Below, piece by piece: positions 59,591 through 64,000 of a stretch of 64,000 nt of DNA. Each line of letters opens with the position of its first letter. Position 1 is the stretch's first letter. The position numbers and the translations under genes were made by a program. The notes beneath the pieces are model-generated. The model was not told the origin of the DNA. It ran no database searches and was given only the letters and a program-made list of their open reading frames with translations. The stretch comes from Bostrychus sinensis (Eukaryota > Chordata > Actinopteri > Gobiiformes > Eleotridae): NCBI GenBank assembly GCA_020698575.1, contig CM036251.1, positions 9,650,288 through 9,714,287 on the forward strand, written 5' to 3'.

Positions 59591-60619
59591 GTGGAGAATA
59601 AACAGAGAAAGGGAGAAACCTGGGAAATCAGTAAAAATCTGTAATGTAATAAAATGTTTTGGTGCTAAAATGCCATCAGAGTAAAAATGCCAAACTACAG
59701 AGACACAAAAGATAGAGGAAGCGACACGATGGGGCTACATGATGAGGTTTTACTGCAAGAATGGGACCACTTCAGTCAAAAATTTGCTATAAAAAGCCTC
59801 CTGAAAGATTTTAGGACTTAATGTGTGGAGCTTTATTGTATAAGTGTAAAAAGAAGAATGCATTACACTTACAAGGCTCCTGTGTTCAAACGTCTTAATG
59901 TTAATGTAATTATTCACAAATCTGGGCTTCTGCATGTGTTTGAGAGGTCAAGACATCAACATTTAATTATAATTTTGTTAATTGAGCCAGACCCAAGAGG
60001 ACGGTGGCCTGAACGCACCCTGACAAAGGAGAAGGGTTCCTATAGATGTTCCTGTCCCACCTCAAATCAAGAACCCAAGCACCCAAACTTTTTCCAAAGA
60101 GGGCCAGATTTGAAGATGTGCAACAGTCCAAGTGCCGACAGTCCCGCCTTATGGTTTTAGGATCTGAAAGCACATAAAGTATAAATTGAATGCATGCTGA
60201 TTTATAAGTATTTTGTTTTCAAAGCCATAGTTATTTATTTTCTTTGGCAACACAATCTAAAACAAGTCCCAACAAAATAAAACATCCTCTAGGTAATATT
60301 TGTGTTTTAATGTTGAGCTCAGCTTTTAGTGCTTAATAATGACTAATTATTATTGTTATACTGCAAAACATACTAAACTCAGAAAACACAATGCAGAGAA
60401 TAGAAGATGAGATGCACAAATGTACAGATAAAGCCATGGACACTGTACAAAAGTCCTATTGGGCCATAAGTCAAACATTTTGTGATGGAGGTCGAGGGCC
60501 ATCTGAAACCTCAAACTGTGTCACAAATGGCCCTCGGGCTGCACTTTGGACATGTCTGCCTTAGAATCATAGGATTCTATCTGAGGTCTGAGTAGTTTTG
60601 AGAGATTTAAGTTTAAAGT

Positions 60620-61300
60620 TTTGACCATAAAAATAACAAAACTGATGTGAAGAACCCATTTCTTTAATACATGAGAATTAAAAGGACCTTAAAGAGATTG
60701 TAATTATATCATTTCAAAATCTTTGATACTAAGTGGGACTTTCGAGAACTGGTCTTTTGCAGATAGAACTGTATAATTCTGAGAACCCAACATTCAGATG
60801 GAATCAAAAGGTTTCATCTTACAAAACAAAGAAAAATCATGATGTTTTATTTCAGCAGTCAACTTATTTTAATAATTTAACTGTTTTTAAGACTACATCA
60901 CACATTTGAAAGTAAAATACAATACACTTTGACAATATGTATGCATGTAAGCAGTATATTTTAATGTTTAACACATTATACCTTTTACACAATGTTTATA
61001 CTTTTCCATGTAAAAATAATAGACTACAGTTAACTTTTTTATATTTTCAGCTCTTATTCTCCAGACTGATAAAACTAACTAGCTTTTTGGTGTCTGTTCT
61101 AAAGTTAAATTAACTTGACCAAATTATGCTTTAACATTGCAGATAAAACTTTTTATTTTCCCAAATAAAAAAGCCAAAATGGATAAAACTGTAAAAAAAA
61201 CTTGCTATAGTGTAGATAAGGTATCCAGGAACAAGAATATATGTAAAACAAAAATGTCAGATAGAAGCCTATAATTCTAAAGGAACATGTTTCTTCACAA
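60620..61300. repeat. Dispersed repeat, second copy
   Basis: A longer version of 47230-47640 in the same orientation, on the other side of HMG20A. It contains extra sequence at about 60735-60880. Confidence 0.65.
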
Positions 61301-61469
61301 AAACTTGTTGTAAATAAGCCATAGTTGCCAGTTAGAGCAGGTAAGGTTTGTTTTTGCTTGGTAAAATGTGTATTATTTTATGCACCAGTTGCTGATAATG
61401 CCATTAGATGCACAGCTAATACATAATAATATAAAACATCACTTTAAGTAAACTTGTATTTTTACTTTA

Positions 61470-61870
61470 AGGCTATCCTCAGCGCTGATCACTGGCTATT
61501 GTTGTGTCTCCCTGTGTTTCTGTAACAGGTGCAGCCCGTCTTTATGATATTCCTTTAGTAGCGATTGAACATCAGATGTGCCAGTTATGTGTTTATCTCC
61601 TGCAGCAGACAGCTCATATTTTGCTTCCTGAATTAATAAGCCGCGTCGCCCGTGGAGCCCGTCTCTAATTGGCTGAGTTGGAAGCGGGCACCGTCCAACT
61701 GTTCAAGTCCCTGCAGCGCGTCTGGATCACTTTTTACCTTCATAATGTTTTTTATTGTGTTCATCCTCGCAGCAAACAAAGGAAAAGGAAATACTGTGCC
61801 AATTTTAATCAGCTCCCGCCCCGAAACTCTTCACATCCCAGCAGGTCTTTGTGTTGATGTAGTTAGCTGT
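61470..61870. other. Candidate conserved non-coding element
   Basis: Complex sequence with CpG words (GCCGCGTCGCCC) and AT-rich motifs (GAATTAATAAG), free of recognised repeats and ending where the minisatellite begins. The short open frames (61652-61876) lack any recognisable domain. Confidence 0.3.
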
Positions 61871-61876
61871 CTCTAA

Positions 61877-62670
61877 GGTTTACATCTGGTTTAGACCTGG
61901 TTTAGAACTGGTTTAGTCCTGGTTTTGTATGGGTTTAGAACTGGTTCAGTCCTGGTATAGACCTTGTTTTGTACTGGTTTATTTCTGGTTTAGCACTGCT
62001 TTATAGTGTTTAGTCCTAGTTTAGACTTGTTTTAACTCTTTTTTAAACCCGAATTAAATTACTCTTGATGAAGACCAGGTTCAGTCCTGACTTACTCCTG
62101 GTTTTTGTCCTGACTTAGACCTGTTTTTTTGTCTTGATTTAGATCTGTACTACTGTTTTAGTCCTGGTTAAACCGGATTTAGGCCTCGTTTAGACCTGGT
62201 TTAGACATGGTTTAGATCTGGTTTAGATCTGGTTTAGACCTGGTTTCTGGCCCAGCAGGTCTTTGTGGCGCCAAAGTTAGCAACATATAGACCACTGTTT
62301 CTCAAACTGTGGTTTACAAGCTTATTTAGTCCTGCTTTAGTTCAGTTAAAACCTGGTTTTTACCAGATTTACTCCAGTTTTAGTCCTGTTTCAGCCATAA
62401 ATTAGTCCTGGTTTAGTATTGTTTTAGTCATGGGTTACTCCTGATTTAGACTTTTTTAGTTTAGTCTTGGTTTAGTCCTGATTTAGTCCTGGTTTAGTTA
62501 TGGTTTAGTCCTGGTTTAGTCATGGTTGCAACCTGGTTTAGTTTTGCTTTAATCCTGGTTTAATCCTGGTTTTACTTGGTGTAAACCCTGTTGGTGTAGT
62601 CTTGGTTTAGTTCTGATTTAGTCATGGTTTAGACCTGTTTTAGTCTTGGTTGAATCCTGGTTTAGTTTAG
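61877..62670 (+). repeat. CTGGTTTAG minisatellite, fifth locus
   Basis: Diverged units (TCTGGTTTAGACCTGG, TTAGTCCTGG) in two blocks, separated at about 62250-62330 by a segment containing ACTGTTTCTCAAACTGTGGT, the hAT-like end seen at 38063 and 55543. Confidence 0.85.
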
Positions 62671-63138
62671 TTGAGTCAATGCTGTTTGGACACAAAGACC
62701 CAGACAATCTGTGTTTTATATTTCCTTGAATAAAACTTCTCAGAAATTCAGTTCAGCTTAGAAATGATTCATTTTCTTGTATTGTCATCTGAAGCAGATG
62801 CAGTGACTCAGGCTTAGTCTGGCTCATGTCTGCTATTAGCTAATAAATTATACTTTTTATAGTTTTATTTTTGGATATGCAGTTTCATTAAAGCTGATTA
62901 AAGATGATTAAATCAGAAACTACCCTCTCCCTCTGCTCACACAAAATATAACCATTTTACTGCAATGTGTGTATATGCTGTATATTTAACTATTATATAT
63001 TCACTTTCTATTTTTATTTTTTGTAGATTAGTAAAAATGCAAATCTCTTATATTTTAATCTATTCTGTTATTATTTCATTGCTAAAGCTTATTACTTAGT
63101 ACTTATTTTTCTTATTTTTCATTACTCTAAGGTGGACA

Positions 63139-63790
63139 GTAATGAAGTAAATTTACTTGAGTACTGTACTTAAGTATAGTTTTTGAGAATCTGTACTTTA
63201 CTTGAGTAGTATTTTTAGGGGTAACTTACTACTTTTACTCTACTACATCTAAAAGATAAATATAATACTTTTTACTCAAAAATGCAAATGTTACTTCTGC
63301 AGAGAAATTGTCTTAAAACCAAAAGACAACTGACTTACTCCCTAAAGATAATTATTTACTACATAATACTGCTCATATTTGCTCTCAGGAACTAAAAACA
63401 ACCTCTGGACACAATCTGGAAATGATTTAGCTTTGGCTTTTAACATTATTTGCACGATTCTATAATAAACCAGCTTTAAAATTATTGCTTAGTATGATTG
63501 TAATACCCAGGTTTATTTATAATACATAATACACAATCTTATCTATTATGGTTTTATAAGTTGATCCCCACATTTCCTCACTAAAATGATGTGAAATGTA
63601 TTTTATTCATATTTTTGGAGCTGCAAATTTGTGACTTGAATGTAGTCGACATTTTACCAAAAATTCTTGACTGCACTCATTTGAAATACATTGTGAAATA
63701 TTGTTTTAAGTACTTTGAATACCCAAGTATTTTTGAAAGCACATACCCCACTACTTTAACTCAAGTAAAAATGTGACTTAGCAGCATAGA
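63139..63790. mobile_element. ACTTGAGTA-armed element, opposite orientation to 36030-36690
   Basis: GAGTAGTATTTTTAGGGGTA, ACTTACTACTTTTACTC and CCTCACTAAAATGATGTG match the reverse complement of the 36-kb element. Its left boundary is near GGTGGACAGTAATG. Confidence 0.6.
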
Positions 63791-64000
63791 TGTGAATAGA
63801 TTTGTTCATGTTTCACTTTCTGTCCTTTTTTCTAGTTTATGTCTTTATTTCTTTCTTTTTTTTTTTTTTTAACGGTGCATCTTCAGACAATTAGATGCTG
63901 CTGATTTTTTTTTATTTTTTTTAGATGATTCCTATTATAATATCCTGTTCCGTGATTAACCCAGTTTCCTAAAATAATTGCATATCCTCTTCTAATTTTG

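Noticed and set aside
59825..60160. 111-residue plus-strand open frame
   Set aside because: No recognisable motif and no flanking exon signals; overlapping frames on the other strand are equally open.

Overview
The window reads as AT-rich, intron- and transposon-rich vertebrate DNA. The repeat complement points to a ray-finned (teleost) fish: a Tc1-like element, many short non-autonomous hAT-like elements with 8-bp target duplications, tRNA-headed SINEs and a CTGGTTTAG-type minisatellite family. I cannot name the species. Most open frames in the window are chance or repeat-derived.

The one gene I recognise with confidence is HMG20A (iBRAF, HMG-box protein 20A), on the minus strand. Seven coding exons run from 54458 (ATG) down to 48668 (stop). 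All their phases join cleanly to give a 291-residue protein with an N-terminal basic patch, one HMG box and a C-terminal coiled coil. A non-coding first exon ends at 57155, and the promoter probably lies around 57200-57300. By family knowledge the protein is a nuclear HMG-box factor that works with the LSD1-CoREST chromatin machinery and counteracts its paralogue HMG20B.

Layout. 1-2 kb: an isolated minus-strand exon candidate (1907-1987) of an unknown gene. 2-28 kb: a gene desert packed with repeats, including a decayed Tc1 element (4457-5926), a self-nested inverted hAT element (6932-7776) inside another hAT (6759-8108), a multi-level nest (about 9.9-11.35 kb), a hAT in a hAT (20891-22067) and a hAT carrying a TAG triplet array (22882-23838). 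28.5-30.35 kb: a 1.8-kb minisatellite containing a 478-bp duplication with no mismatch seen. 37.4-38.05 kb: a CpG-rich block with splice-donor-like sites on both strands, a possible promoter. 38-46 kb: more minisatellite-bearing elements and a hairpin MITE. 48.6-57.2 kb: HMG20A, with several MITEs in its introns. 57.3-64 kb: a GAA/TTC tract upstream of HMG20A, more repeats, two complex low-repeat blocks that may be conserved non-coding elements, and another minisatellite.

I see no operon, CRISPR array, RNA gene or obvious new biological system. The most unusual material is the dispersed CTGGTTTAG minisatellite family, the self-nested inverted element, and microsatellites and minisatellites embedded in hAT-like elements.
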